Origin: Spiroplasma endosymbiont of Atherix ibis
GTDB lineage: Bacteria; Bacillota_I; Bacilli_A; Mycoplasmatales; Mycoplasmataceae
Direction: 5' to 3'
Length of the DNA stretch: 64,000 nucleotides
NCBI RefSeq assembly: GCF_964020005.1
Contig: NZ_OZ026474.1
Span: 124,001-188,000, forward strand
Numbering within the stretch: the stretch's first letter is position 1; every line of letters begins with the position of its first letter. Below are positions 12,455 through 25,153 of this stretch, piece after piece. The position numbers and the translations under genes are program-made. The notes below the pieces were generated by a model. It was not told the DNA's origin and ran no database searches. It worked only from the letters and a program-made list of their open reading frames with translations.

Positions 12455-15052
12455 ATGAATATAACTGAAAATAAAAATGAGTCATCAGACTCCAAGTTTG
12501 AAACTTTATCTTTAAATGAAGAGTGATATAAACTTTCTAATAAAAAAATATGCAATATTTTAGAAGTTAATCCTGAAACTGGATTAAGTAATAAAGAAGC
12601 TAAAAATAGATTAGAAAAATATGGTCGAAATATTCTTCCAAAAACTAAAAAAACCAATTGATTTAAAAATTTTTTATTGAGCTTTTTAGACCCATTAAGT
12701 TTAATTATGATTTTATCTGGTTTAGTTTCTGGATTGGTTTCTATTATTTCACAAAAAATTGGAGTAGTTGATATAACTGGTTTAGTTATTATTATAATTA
12801 TAGTTTTAACTAATTCTATTATTGCAACTATTCAATAAGTTAAATCATTGAATCAAGTAGCAAATTTAAATGAAAATAAACAAATAGCCATTATTTTAAG
12901 AAATTCAAAAAAAATTGAAGTAGATATTGAAGAATTAGTTCCAGGTGACATAATATTTGTAAACTCTGGAGGTTTTGTTCCTGCAGATACAAGAATTTTA
13001 GATAATCAATTATTAAAAATTGATGAATCTGCTTTAACTGGAGAAAATGAACCTGTTAAAAAAATTTCTAACTCTATTAAACAAAAGAATTTAATGTTGG
13101 GAGATCAAAAAAATATTGCATTTATGTCTACATTAGTTATTGAAGGAAAAATGATGGGTGTTATTTTTGGAACAGGTAAAGATTCTGAAATTGGTAAAAT
13201 TGCTACAAAAATTACAGGTCACAAAGCTGAAAAAACTCCACTTGAAAGAAAAGTTACTCGTTTAACAACAATAATAGGTTTAACATCAATAGTTTTAGGA
13301 GTTATATTATTCTTAACTTCTTATTTTTTATCAAATAAAATTAATGAAGTAGAACCAGGTAAAGTTGATATCAAAAATCTTCTTCTTATTGCAGTTTCTT
13401 CTGCTATTTCTTTAATTTCTGAATCACTAACTATTATTGTTAAAATTTGTTTAATGGTAGCTACAAAAAAATGGCAAGAAAAAATGTTATTATTAAAAAT
13501 CCAAAATCAATTGAAACACTTGGGAATGTTAATGTTATTTGTTCAGATAAAACAGGAACATTAACACAAAATAAAATGACAGTAGATAGAATCTTTTTGG
13601 ATTTTATAGAAGAAGATTATAATAAATTTGATAAAACAAAGTATAATGATTTAATTAATTGCATTACTTTATGTAGTGATGCAATTGTTGAAAAAGAAAA
13701 AATTGGTAGTGCTACTGAAATTGCAACTATTGATTTTGTTAAAAAATTTGATATTAATTATAAATTAATTAGGAAAAGTAACTCCTTTAAAATAAGAGGA
13801 TAAAGCAAAAGTCAATGAACAATTGTATAGTTTTGCTAAAAGAGGTTTAAGAGTTTTAGGTTTTTCTCAAAAAGATATAACTGAAGAAAAACAACGTTAT
13901 GAAAATAATTTAACTTTATTAGGGTGTGTGGCAATTATAGATACACCAAGAAAAGAAGTTAAAACATCAATTGAAGAGGCAAAATCTGGAGGAATTCGTG
14001 TAATTATGATTACAGGAGATCATAAAATTACTGCTTTTGAAATTGCTTCTAGATTAGGAATAGTAGATGAGAATTTTGATGGTGTTTTAACAGGTCAAGA
14101 TATTAATGAATTATCTAATGAACAATTAAAAGAAAGACTTAAAAGAACAAATGTTTTTGCAAGAGTTAATCCAGAACATAAAGCTCTTATTGTTGATTTA
14201 CTTCAAGAAGATAATAATATTGTTGCTATGACTGGGGATGGATTAAATGATTCACCAAGCTTGGTAAAAGCAGATGTTGGTATTTCTATGGGAATAACAG
14301 GTACTGAAGTTGCAAAAGGGGTAAGTGATGTTATACTTGCAGATGATAATTTTAAAAGTATTGTTTCTGGTGTTAATTCAGGGAGAAATTTCTATGAGAA
14401 AATTAAGTATTCCATTTCCTTTTTAATTGCCGCAAATATAAGTCAAGTTTTAACTTTATTATTAATATTGGCAATTAATCAAGATATAGCTCTAAATTCA
14501 GTAAATATATTATTCCACATATTTATTATTGAAACAATTGTTGCTGTTCCAATTGGAATGCAAAAAGAAAGAAGAGGTGTTATGAAAAATCCACCTCCAA
14601 CACATAAAAAAGAAAGTTTATTAAAAGGAATAAGAAGTCAAATTATTATAACTACTTTATTTGCTGTATTAAATTATGAAATAGCAGTTTGATGATTTAA
14701 AGAAGATATTCAAGCTGCAGCAAAATTTGGTAAAACTGGAGTTTATATGGCAATTATGTTTTCTCCAATATTCTATTCAATTCTTTATAATAACTTATTC
14801 TTGCCTATTAAATCAACAAGACAAAATAAAGAAGTGAACAAGTATAGGCCAAACAAATGATTGCTAATATTGATGATTGTAGCATTTATTTTTACTACAT
14901 TAACTTTAATTCCAGTTGATAAAGTTAATATGTTTTTTGACTTTACAACTGTAGGATTAAATCCCTGATTAGCATTAATATTCTTTATTAACTAATTGTT
15001 ACCAACAGTATTTATTTATGGTACTTATAAATTATTACTTAAATTAATTTAA
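12455..15052 (+). pseudogene. Decayed P-type cation-transporting ATPase (P2, Ca2+-ATPase-like)
   Basis: The remains of a P-type ATPase of about 900 residues. It keeps the N-terminal cation-ATPase region, the TGEN actuator loop, the phosphorylation motif [13 protein letters not shown] and the hinge TGDGLNDSPSL. There are four lesions. An in-frame TAA falls at 12836-12838, where relatives would read on into VKSLNQ. One base is lost in the A7 run at 13465-13471, because the DKTGT part is in another frame. A deletion near 13795-13810 removes most of the nucleotide-binding domain and returns to the first frame. A second TAA falls at 14993-14995, 19 codons before the natural end at 15052. It cannot make an active pump. 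Confidence 0.9.
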
Positions 15053-15059
15053 TAATTAG

Positions 15060-15085
15060 AAAGGTAGCCTTTTAATACCTTTTTA
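15060..15085 (+). terminator. Rho-independent terminator
   Basis: AAAGGTA (15060-15066) pairs with TACCTTT (15076-15082), then continues in T. It lies 7 bases after the last stop of the decayed P-type ATPase. Confidence 0.8.
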
Positions 15086-15134
15086 TTTATAAAAAATATA
15101 TAATTTTTAATGGAGTCAAATATAAAGGAGAAAT

Positions 15135-16954
15135 ATGGAAAATATAGAATTTGAAGTTGGCAAGGGAAAGTTTTTTAAAACTTTATCTTACTATTTTGCA
15201 AAAGAATGAAAATTATCATTATCAATGTTATTTTTATGTTTAATGTTTGTTGTACTGCATTTGTCATTACCAATATTAACTTATCAAATGACTCTTGCAA
15301 TAACAAGTGAAAAAAATGATTCAAAAGAATCAGTAAAAAATATAATAACAGATCTTTGAACTAATGATTGAGAATTATTAATTTATATATCTGTTGGTAT
15401 TGTTATATTATATACTTTCTTTTGTTTATGACTATTTAGCATACATTATGGGTCGTAAAATTGAGATAAGTTTAAGAAATAGAGCTCTTGAGAGTTTAGT
15501 AAGACAAGATATTTCTTACTATTCAGATAAAAAAATTGGAGAAATTTTAACTAAAATAGTTTATGATACACAAATAGTAGGTGATCAAGCAGTTCAAGTA
15601 CCTTTACAATTTGGTTTATCATTTTTTTAAGTTATTGGTGCAGCTATCTTAATGTATATTTTAAGTTGACAGTTAGCAACAGTGACTGTTATTACTTTTG
15701 GAATAATAATGTTTTTAATGATGTTTTGTTTTTATGCAACAAGAAATAAAGTTATAAAAGTAAGAGAAAGTATCACATAAATTAATGGAAATGTAACAGA
15801 TAGAATTGCTACAGTGAGACTTATTAAATCTTAAGGTACAGAAAATTATGAAACAGAAAGATTTAATGAAGTGCACAAAGATTTTTATAAAAAATCTAAA
15901 AAAGTAGGTACAAGATTAGCTCTTATGTTAACAACAATGTGAGGGGGAATATTTGTTTTGCAATTTGCAACTGTAATTGCAGCAATGTTAATTTATGGAA
16001 ATCAAGGAACAGAATCTGATTTTCTAAAAAATAGATTTGCAGCTTATAATTTAGCACAAGGGCTTATGATAGGTCCATTATTTAATTTTATGGCTGCTTT
16101 ATTTGGTTTAGCTCAAGCTTCAGTTGCAGCACAAAGATTCGATGATACGATTAAGGCTAAATCAATTTTAAATTCTCATTACTGAGATGGAGAAACTGTT
16201 GAATCAATAAAAGGAGATATTTTATTTAAAGGTGTGGAGTTTGAATATCCTGAAAAACCAGGAAAAATTATTCTTCCAAAATTTGATTTTAAATTTGAAG
16301 AGGGAAAATCATATGCTTTTGTTGGTGAAATAGGAAGTGGTAAATCAACAATTGCTAAATTATTATTAAGATTTTATGATCCTTCAAAAGGAGATATTAT
16401 TATTAATGGTAATACAAATTTAAAAGATGTTAAATTATCTAGTTATTTAAGACATGTTGGATATGTTGAACAAGATCCTCAAATTCTTTATGGAGATGTT
16501 TTTGAAAATGTTAAGTATGGTTCTTTTAATTCAACAAATGAAGAAGTTATTGAAGCTTGTAAAAAAGCAGAATTACATGAACTTGTTATGACTTGACCCG
16601 ATCAATATGAAACAATTTTAGGGGAAAGAGGTTTCTTATTGAGCGGTGGACAAAAACAAAGACTGATTATAGCAAGAATGTTTTTAAAAAATCCTGAGGT
16701 TTTAATACTAGATGAAGCAACAAGGGCTTTAGATAATATAGTAGAAAAAGAAATTCAATCTAAGTTAGATTTATTAATGAAAGGTAGAACTACTGTAACT
16801 ATTGCTCATAGATTAAGTACTATTAAAAATGCTGATGAAATTATAGTTTTAGGTGCAAATGGCAAAGGAATAGTTCAAAGAGGTAAATTTAATGAACTAA
16901 AATCTCAAGATGGTCATTTCAAAAAAACTTTATCAGGCAGGTTTAATCGATTAA
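15135..16954 (+). pseudogene. Decayed ABC exporter (fused membrane and ATPase domains)
   Basis: ATG 15135 follows AAAGGAG and opens an ABC exporter half-transporter of about 600 residues. The ATPase domain is well preserved: Walker A GEIGSGKST, signature LSGGQKQR, Walker B VLILDEA and the switch His in TIAHRLS. The membrane half is broken. One T too many in the run near 15420-15423 shifts the frame, and TAA codons stand at 15628, 15778 and 15832. An extra A in the A7 run at 16921-16927 then hides the natural end: one base fewer gives [10 protein letters not shown] and TAA at 16952-16954. The in-frame reading instead runs on to 17052. The original substrate cannot be read from sequence. Confidence 0.9.
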
Positions 16955-17067
16955 TTATTTTAAAATATAGAACATTTAAATTATCTTTTGTAAAGAAGTT
17001 TAGACTTATAAAATATATTAAAAATGTTTTTTATTTTATAAAAATTTTTTAAGTATTAAGTAAAATG

Positions 17068-17095
17068 TTTTTTTTTTTTTTTTAAAAGATATAAT
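17068..17095 (+). promoter_or_regulatory. Promoter with a 16-base T tract in the spacer position
   Basis: Sixteen consecutive T (17068-17083) end 6 bases before a TATAAT (17090-17095). The TATAAT lies 20 bases before the ATG of the small membrane protein gene. No strong hairpin precedes the tract, so it is not an obvious terminator tail. Such a tract is prone to slippage during replication. Confidence 0.55.
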
Positions 17096-17114
17096 AAAAA
17101 AAAGTGGGATAAAT

Positions 17115-17852
17115 ATGAAAAATAGCAAATTAAATATAAATTGAATAGTGCTTTTTTTATTATTTTTTTTAACTTTAACTATACAAAAAGTTTTATATAA
17201 TAAAAAAGCTATATTAACAGTCTCACTTATAGTTAATATTTCATTAATTATTGTTACTATATATTTTTTAACAAGTTTTATTATTAAAATATTTAAATAT
17301 GCAGAAGAATATAAATTTGAAATATCGAAAAAAAATATATTAAATATGAGTAATATGAATAATAATTTTAAATTTTTTATTACTTTATTTATTATTTTTC
17401 TTCTTTTCTTCTTCTGTATGATTTCAACATATAATTCAATTCTAAAAACTAATATTGCTTTTGAAGAAATGAATTGATGAAAAAATTATAGATTTTATAA
17501 ATATATTAATTTTTCTTATATAAACAAAATTTTTATAATGTTTATTGTAATTTTAAATACTTTTTTAGTTTTTTTAATTATATATATTTTTATGTTTTTT
17601 TTAGTATATACAATTATTAAAACTGCAATTATTTCAAATAAAAATTTTATAAATATAATTTACAAAAACTCAGCAAAAGTTAATTCTATTTTAAAAAGTA
17701 TTTTTGAGAAAATTAAAAATAAAAAAATAAAAAAAGTATTAAATATAAATTATTGAGATAAAGTTTTAGTTTCAATAATAATTTTAGAAACAGATAAAAT
17801 AAGAGTTCATAAAATGGAAACTGATCCACCAGATCTATTATTAAATGTTTAA
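17115..17852 (+). CDS. Hypothetical membrane protein, about 4 transmembrane segments
   Basis: A 245-residue protein from ATG 17115, behind a weak GTGGGAT. Hydrophobic segments lie near residues 9-24, 33-56, 90-112 and 138-165, followed by a Lys/Asn-rich cytoplasmic stretch (KIKNKKIKKVLNINY). The tail ends in METDPPDLLLNV. I do not recognise a family. It follows the wrecked exporter and precedes a lipoprotein-permease pair, and is expressed from a promoter with a long T tract. Frame and codon use look normal for this genome. Confidence 0.65.
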
Positions 17853-17920
17853 GAATAAATAATTAAATTAAATATTTTATTGTTTTTTTAGGTACTTAAA
17901 AATTAAGGAGAAAAAATAAA

Positions 17921-20164
17921 ATGAAGAAATTATTAAATGTATTTGCTGTAATGGTTTTAGTAGGTTCATCAGCTACAGTTGCTGCTTGTGGAACAAAAAA
18001 AATTAATGATAAAAAAATTAATGATAATGAATTGCAAAAGGAAATGCTTCAAGGAGCAGAATTTATTTCAAGATTAATTGTTGGAGGCAGACATGAAAAT
18101 TTAAATTATAATATAAATGAAATACTTTCAATTTTTTTAACACCTTCACCAGTTGCTATGAATATGCCTGTTTCATATAAAATTGGAGATCAAAATATAA
18201 ATTTAGCAACAAATATAAATAGATTTAAAAATTACTTGGTACCATCTTTAATTTATTATAATGGTGATAAATATGCAGGAATGTTTGCAAGTTATATTAT
18301 GGGTATGTATGATAATGAATTTTATGAAACTATGATTAATAGTGGAGATGAAAATGCATATTATTTCAATGACACTTTTTCTAAATCTGGTAATCAAGGT
18401 TATAGTAAAAGTAAGAATAATGCAATGGGTTTTGCAGCTGGATTAGGAAAGGATATTAACTTATCTGATAATGAAGAAAGAAGAAATCTTGCTTGAGGAA
18501 TTCAAGATACAGGAGCATTATCAAATTATTTATTAAATTTAGGATTTGATGGAGCAAATCCAACAGACACAAATGGTTCTTCTGGACCTAAAACAGCAGC
18601 TAATGAAAATGTTGGTACAAATGGTTCAGGATATGCTTGATATAATTCTATATTAATGAAAGGTTCAGCAGCAAAAAGTAAAGAATATAGTGATGTAAAA
18701 ATTGCTGATAGTAAATTAAAAGGTCAAGATTTTCAATCAGCAAATTCAGAAAATAAATCAAAAATAAATGGTAAGGAATTTAATTCAACAGGAGCATTAA
18801 TAACAAAAGTTGCAGGAGAGCAAAATATTAATGGATATATAAGTTTATTTGGATCAATGTTAGATAATATTTCAGATACAAAAAATGGAGCTTTAGTACT
18901 TTCAGAATTTATGAACACTTTATTTCCAATGATAACTAATAAAAAATTCACTTTTGGTGATGCAAACAATATTTCTCAATCTGTAGGTATGATAATGTCA
19001 AGTGGTGTTTGAAAAGGTATTAAAAATTTAGATAGTAGTTCTTTAATTTTAAATAAAAATTTAAATAATAAAATTAAAGCTTTAGATAAAGCTCCTAAAT
19101 ATAGTATTATGGGATTTAGAGCTCCCAAACTAAGTAGTATCTATAAAGATGCAGATAGAGATAAAATAAAACAAGCAACTAATGCAAAAGATATTATTGA
19201 AATATTAGATGAGATAATAAAACTTTATGATCAAAGTAATAATAAAAAAGAATTTAATGAACAATTCTTTTGATCAGATAATTCACCTTTTAAAAAAGCT
19301 TATTCAAATATTATAAATTTTATAGGTGATAATAATTGAAAAGAAACAATGATTGGTGATGATGATGATGGAGCAATTAATCTTCTTAAAATCGCTCAAG
19401 CATTTTATAAAATGTTAACAGAAGAAAAAACTATGAATCAATTTGAGTTAATAATTGATACTTTTAAGGATTCAAGTAATTTTAGAGATTTATCACTAGC
19501 TGATAAAAACAAATTTCTAAAATTAATAGGATGAAGTGAAAAAGGCTATGAAGAAAACTCTTTAGCTGCTAGAATATATAATGCTTTTTCAAATGAAAAA
19601 TTTATTGGTCAAAAGGATTTTAAAAGATTTTTTAGTAGTTTTAAAGATTATGTAGCTAATGCTATGAAAGAAATACATGAACCTGTTTTACAATATCTTG
19701 TAGATGATAAATATTGAAAAGTTAATGACTTTAAAGTAAATACAACAAGTAATACACAACTTGGAGGAAAAATGGAGTTCACACTTGATTACAAAGGTAA
19801 GGGAGATGTAACTTCAAATGCTAGTGCACAAACCAAAAAAGTTATAGTAGACAAAAAATTTAATCCTTATCAAACAATAGCTAAACATCAAAAGGATAAA
19901 TGAACACCAGAATTAATAGAAAAATTAGACCAAGAAAAACTTTCTAACTCAGGAAAAATTCTTGGATTGGAACAAGGAGTTCTTAAAGAAAAAGATTTAG
20001 AAGCTTATGATGGTAAAGGTAATTATCAAGATTATAATGAGGTTCAAAATTCATATAAAATAATTTGAGAAAATATTTCAAAAAATTTTGAATCACCTTA
20101 TTGAGTTATTACTTCAATTAAATGCTTTAATAAAAACGGGGAAGAATTCTATAATATTTATTAA
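17921..20164 (+). CDS. Large surface lipoprotein
   Basis: A 747-residue secreted lipoprotein from ATG 17921 behind AAGGAG. The signal peptide (MKKLLNVFAVMVLVGSSA) ends in the lipobox VAAC with the acylated Cys23, in the form typical of spiroplasma lipoproteins. The rest is hydrophilic with no further membrane segment. Repeated NGS/GTNGSG-type loops and many Trp encoded by TGA are seen. Only 6 bases separate it from the FtsX-type permease gene, so it probably works with that protein at the cell surface. I find no recognised domain. Confidence 0.88.
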
Positions 20165-20170
20165 TAATTA

Positions 20171-23100
20171 ATGCTTTTATTTAAAAATGGTTTAAGAAAA
20201 TTACTAAAAGACTACGTCCAGTTTGGAATTTATTTAATTCTTATAACAATTTCAGTTGTTTTTACATCAACTTTTGGTATTGTTTCTTCAAATCTTGTTA
20301 AAAAAAATAATGAAATAAATAGAAATTATGAAAAGTTTGACTATTCATTTAGATACACATCAAGTGCATATAAATCAAATGATACTCAAACTTTTACTCC
20401 GTGATTTTCATTTAATATAGAATTAATAGAAAACCAAAAAGGTAATTATTTTCCAACCCTAACTTTTGGAGATAAGGGAGTATTGAAAAATTATACTTTT
20501 ACTAAAAGTTGTAAAAATAATAAAACTCAATGTTATGAAAGTTCATATATAAAAGATGGTAATAAAGAATTTATAAACTTTCACTTTGGTGATGTAGAAT
20601 CAAAATTAAGCAGTGATAAACCTAAATCATTTATGCCAACTCCTGAGAAAGCTATTTTAAATTATACTCAGGAGCAAAAAATAAATACTGTAAAAAAAGC
20701 TGAGTTTGGAGATTTGTTTAGATTTAATTTAAACTCAGATAATTTTAAAAAATCTTTAATTGGTAAGTTATATGAAAAATATAATAATTTTGATAATCAA
20801 AAATTATCAAAAGAGGCTCAAAAAGCTGCTTTAAACATATTTAATTACATGTTTTATTTAAATAATTCAGTAATAACTGATTCAATAAAATTAGATTTAT
20901 TAGATTTTATGAAAAATAATGATAATAATCCAGAAGATTATTTCAAAAATAAAACTTTGGGAGAGATTGATCAAAAAACAGGAAATTATAAATTTACTAA
21001 TAATCCAATTAAAGTTGATAGTAAAAAAACTTGAAATAATGAAGAAATTAATCTTTTTTCAAGTAATGCAAGTTTCTATATAAATAAATTCGATAATAAA
21101 AATATTTTTTATACAAAATTAAATAATAATGGTTATATTATTTTAGATAATCATTTAATATATGGAAATTGATTTTCAACGTATTTTAATTTATTAGGAG
21201 ATTTAACAAACTTTAAAATTAGATCTTCAAATGAAGCAGTTAAATGAGACTCTGCAGGAAAAAAATATCGTTATATTTCTTCCTTTTACAATACAAATGT
21301 AATAGGTTCTAATAAAAAAGAAACCCATTTTTATAATGAAGACATATTTAAAATTTATACAAGAACATATAATGAAGATAGTTTAACTGAAAATTCCTTT
21401 TTAACTTCGAGTGGATATGCAAAATATAATGAAATGCAGTTAGGAAAAACTTATAATATTTTTCCTGGTTCTGATAAAAAATATGTAATGGATGGAATAG
21501 CTGTTGATTCACTAAATATATATCCAACAATATATGAAGAGGACTTATTAACAAATCAAGAAAATGAAGCTATTTATTATATAAGTAGTATAATTTTTAG
21601 TAAACAATTTAATCAAGAGGGAGAAGAAAAAAGTTATCAAGATGTTAGTAGAACTTATTTAACTTATAATAAAAAACCTAAAAAACACAAAAAACATATA
21701 AATGAAATGAAAGAAGATATAAATTTATTTCAAACATATTTAGCAGATAATATTTCTAACTTAAATAAAATAAAAGAAAGTATTAATTCAGGAAATAAAG
21801 CAGAAAAATTATCTAGAGCAAAATTTCAAGGTTATGTAGATACAAAAGTATTAAATATGAGAAATAGTTTATTTACTGGGGTTGTTAAAACTTTTGTATA
21901 TTTGGCAATAATATTTTGTATTATATTTGCATTATCACTTTGTTTTGTAGTTTATAATATTTTTAAAAAAATTCTTATTTCACAAAGAAGTCAAATAGGA
22001 AATTTAAAATCATTAGGTGTATCAAATTCTAAAATTATATTTAATTATATTTTATATATGGTTTTTCCAATAATTTTTTTAGTACCTATTGGTTGAACTA
22101 TAAGTTTATTTTTACAAATTTCTCTTATGAATATTTTTGAAAGATATTTTAATATTCCTTCAAGTTTTTCAATTAATTGACAATTATTATTACTAGAGTG
22201 ATTATTTTTTATAGTTATTATTTCTGCATTAGTTTTTATTACAAGTTATTTTACTGTAAAACAAAATCCTTTAGTATTGTTGCAACCAAGTAAAAGTCAT
22301 AAACCTAATTTATTTATTTCTAAATTCTTTTCAAAAATAAAAATTAATAATTTTACTTCTAAATTAAGATTAATAATTATTTCATCTGCTGTAAAAGATT
22401 TAACGATATTCTTTTTAATACTTTTCTTTTCAAGTTCTGTAATAACAACAGCTTCTTTAGCTCCAAATACATTGAAAAAAATGAGAAATGAATATTATAG
22501 AAATATTAAATATAATAATGACTTTAGTTATTCAGGAATTATTGCCAACAATCCTTTAACAAGATATTCTTTTTATCAAATGGATGAAAATGACAAAGCA
22601 CAAAGCAATTTGCATGCTTCAGTATTTAATCCTTTAATAGGAGTAGAAAAAGAATATAAAGATTTATATGATTATAAGTACTGAAGTTCAGAAAAAATCA
22701 AAAAAACAGAGTTTAGAAAAAACTTTGAAAATATAGTTTATAACAATATTTTAACTTTTAAAGGGGGAACTCTTTCAGCTGGTATTATGGATCAAATGGT
22801 TGGAATATCAAATAAAGTTGATAGCTCATCAAAATTAGTTAAAACAACATTTGATAATTTTTCTTGTAAAGTAATTCCACAATTGTTTGGTCAATCAGCA
22901 ATAACAGAAGAGTCAGATTACAATAGTTGTATTAAAACTACATCAAATAATATTTTACCTTCAACTATAAAAGAACTTTGAGATAAAGATGATAATGAAT
23001 TTAAGAATTTTACATTTAATTTTTCAAATATCTCTGTTGATAAAGATAAAGATGAAATGTATACAAGGTTCAATTCTAAAGTTGATAATTTAAAAAATAC

Positions 23101-24466
23101 TCCAGTTACTATTTATGGTTTAAATTTAGATTCGAATTTAAATAATCTAATTATTAAAAATAATGAAAAAATTAAATATAATGATTCTTTAGACTATATT
23201 CCTGTATTAATTAATAAAAAAGCTGTTTTAGAGGGTTTAAAATTAGGCGATGAGTTTAATTTAAATACTGCTTCTCAATTTTTATCAACTGTTGATCAAA
23301 ATAATCAATTAAATGTTTTAAGTTCAGATTCATGAAAATATCAAAATGATAATTTATATTCAATGGATTTAAGCAGATTTACATACTTAAATAATAAGAA
23401 TAATAATTTATATTTTAAAAAATCAAATAATGAATATTCAAAATATTATAATATGGCAAATATAGAACTTCACATTAAAAAAAGTCTAATTGATAAAAAT
23501 CTATTTGAAAAAGTAAATAAAGAATATAAAGAATACTCAAATATTCAAAACGTTTATACAGAAAGTAGTGATTGACAATATTATATTGTTAAACCTTTTA
23601 ATATCTATACTTATGAAGATGATGGAACTGAAAAAGAAATAGGTTTAGAAACATTAATAATGGGGAGAACTAATAATTGATTTAATATTGCTTTAAAGAA
23701 TAAACTTTTAACAAATAAACTAGTTGATTTAAAAAACTATAAGAAAATAAAAGTTGTTGGTATTGAAAAATTATATGATGGCAATAAAATATATATGGAT
23801 CAATTGTATGCTAATAAATTAATGGGTATTAGTGAAGGATTTAATATAAGAAAAACATTTGATGATGGCTCTTCAATTAATATATGAAGTAATGCAAAAA
23901 TGAGTTCCAATGTTCAAAATGCAGATCAAATGCAAAGAATAATATTGAACTCTTTTAATGGAAATAATTCTACATTAGGTTTTGATAAATATATGGATCA
24001 GGCGATAGGTTTTACAGATTATATTGATACTAAAAAAATAGCCATGAATAATTTAATAACATCAATTGTATCTCTTTCTATTATATTTATTTCACTTTCT
24101 TTAATAACAGCTATTATAATTATTTACTTAATTACAGATATGTTTGTTGGAAGATATAAAAGATTTATGAGTTATATGCGAATTCAAGGATACTCAATGA
24201 AAGAAATTAATTCGATTATGTTATGAATTTTTTTACCTATAACTATTATTGCTGTTATAGTAGGAATACTTTCTATTTTAAGTCAAATATTCTTAATAAT
24301 ACCTAAAGTATTGTTATCAATAAATATAGCTGTTCCAATGATTATTGGGTGAGAAGTTATTCCAATTATATTTGCATCGGGAATTATAATTTTTCTATTA
24401 GGATATATTGTAGTTATGTTATCTATTAAGCGTACTAAACTCTCATTATTAATTGGAAATGAATAA
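20171..24466 (+). CDS. Very large FtsX-like ABC transporter permease
   Basis: A 1431-residue membrane protein, the largest gene in the window. One helix lies at residues 14-35, followed by an extracytoplasmic domain of about 530 residues. Next come a block of three helices around residues 575-700 (FtsX-like, with QIGNLKSLGVSNSKI), another helix near 740, a second large outer domain to about residue 1295, and a final block of three helices (with RIQGYSMKEINSIML). This duplicated layout matches MacB/FtsX-type permeases. No ATPase is encoded beside it. The start at ATG 20171 lacks a clear RBS and probably depends on coupling to the lipoprotein gene 6 bases upstream. The frame is intact throughout. 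Confidence 0.82.
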
Positions 24467-24487
24467 TTTTAACGTTTATATTTAAAA

Positions 24488-24515
24488 AAATCACACTTAA
24501 TAATGTGGTTTTTTT
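24488..24515 (+). terminator. Rho-independent terminator
   Basis: AAATCACA (24488-24495) pairs with TGTGGTTT (24504-24511), including one G-T pair, and is followed by T. It ends the lipoprotein-permease transcript. Confidence 0.8.
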
Positions 24516-24543
24516 GCTTTTTTTTCAAAAAAACAAAAAAATA

Positions 24544-24573
24544 TTGCTTTTAATAATATTAATATGCTATTAT
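24544..24573 (+). promoter_or_regulatory. Promoter of the first tRNA block
   Basis: A -35-like TTGCTT (24544-24549) and an extended -10 TGCTATTAT (24565-24573), with an 18-base spacer, lie 22 bases before tRNA-Asn. Confidence 0.6.
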
Positions 24574-24595
24574 GAATAGGTAGAAATCTATCTAT

Positions 24596-24671
24596 GGCTC
24601 TTTAGCTCAGTTGGTAGAGCAACCGGCTGTTAACCGGTTTGTCGCAGGTTCGAGTCCTGCAAGAGCCGCCA
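24596..24671 (+). tRNA. tRNA-Asn (GTT)
   Basis: A complete cloverleaf: acceptor GGCTCTT/AAGAGCC, anticodon loop CTGTTAA, TTCGAGT T-loop and encoded CCA. First gene of the Asn-Glu-Val-Thr block. Confidence 0.97.
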
Positions 24672-24677
24672 TTTTAT

Positions 24678-24753
24678 GGCCTGTTGGTGAAGCGGTCAAC
24701 ACACACGGTTTTCATCCGTGCACACACGGGTTCGAACCCCGTACAGGCTACCA
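24678..24753 (+). tRNA. tRNA-Glu (TTC)
   Basis: Anticodon stem CACGG/CCGTG closes the loop TTTTCAT, giving anticodon TTC. Acceptor GGCCTGT/ACAGGCT has a G-T first pair. CCA is encoded. The charged tRNA type is also the basis of the GatCAB route for Gln encoded in this window. Confidence 0.96.
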
Positions 24754-24775
24754 TTATTATTTTTATATTTTTTTT

Positions 24776-24851
24776 GGAGTGTTAGCTCAGTTGGGAGAGC
24801 TCCTGCCTTACAAGCAGGCGGTCGGCGGTTCGAGCCCGTCACACTCCACCA
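24776..24851 (+). tRNA. tRNA-Val (TAC)
   Basis: Acceptor GGAGTGT/ACACTCC, anticodon loop CTTACAA, standard T-loop and encoded CCA. Confidence 0.97.
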
Positions 24852-24858
24852 TTTTTTT

Positions 24859-24934
24859 GCTGATGTGGCTCAATTGGCAGAGCAACTGACTTGTAATCAG
24901 TAGGTTGTAGGTTCAAGTCCTATCATCAGCACCA
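24859..24934 (+). tRNA. tRNA-Thr (TGT)
   Basis: Acceptor GCTGATG/CATCAGC, anticodon loop CTTGTAA, standard T-loop and encoded CCA. Last gene of this transcript before a terminator. Confidence 0.97.
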
Positions 24935-24946
24935 TTTAAGAAATCA

Positions 24947-24970
24947 TCAACCATAAATGGTTGTTTTTTT
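24947..24970 (+). terminator. Rho-independent terminator after tRNA-Thr
   Basis: CAACCAT (24948-24954) pairs with ATGGTTG (24957-24963), then a run of T follows. Confidence 0.8.
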
Positions 24971-25072
24971 ATTAATTAATTTATTTAAAAAATAAGAGAA
25001 TACTTATAAAATTTAAATTAAGTATTTTAATAAAAAGAAAAAAATGTTATTATAAATTTGTTAATTTTTAAC

Positions 25073-25148
<76 letters not shown>

Positions 25149-25153
25149 TTCAT

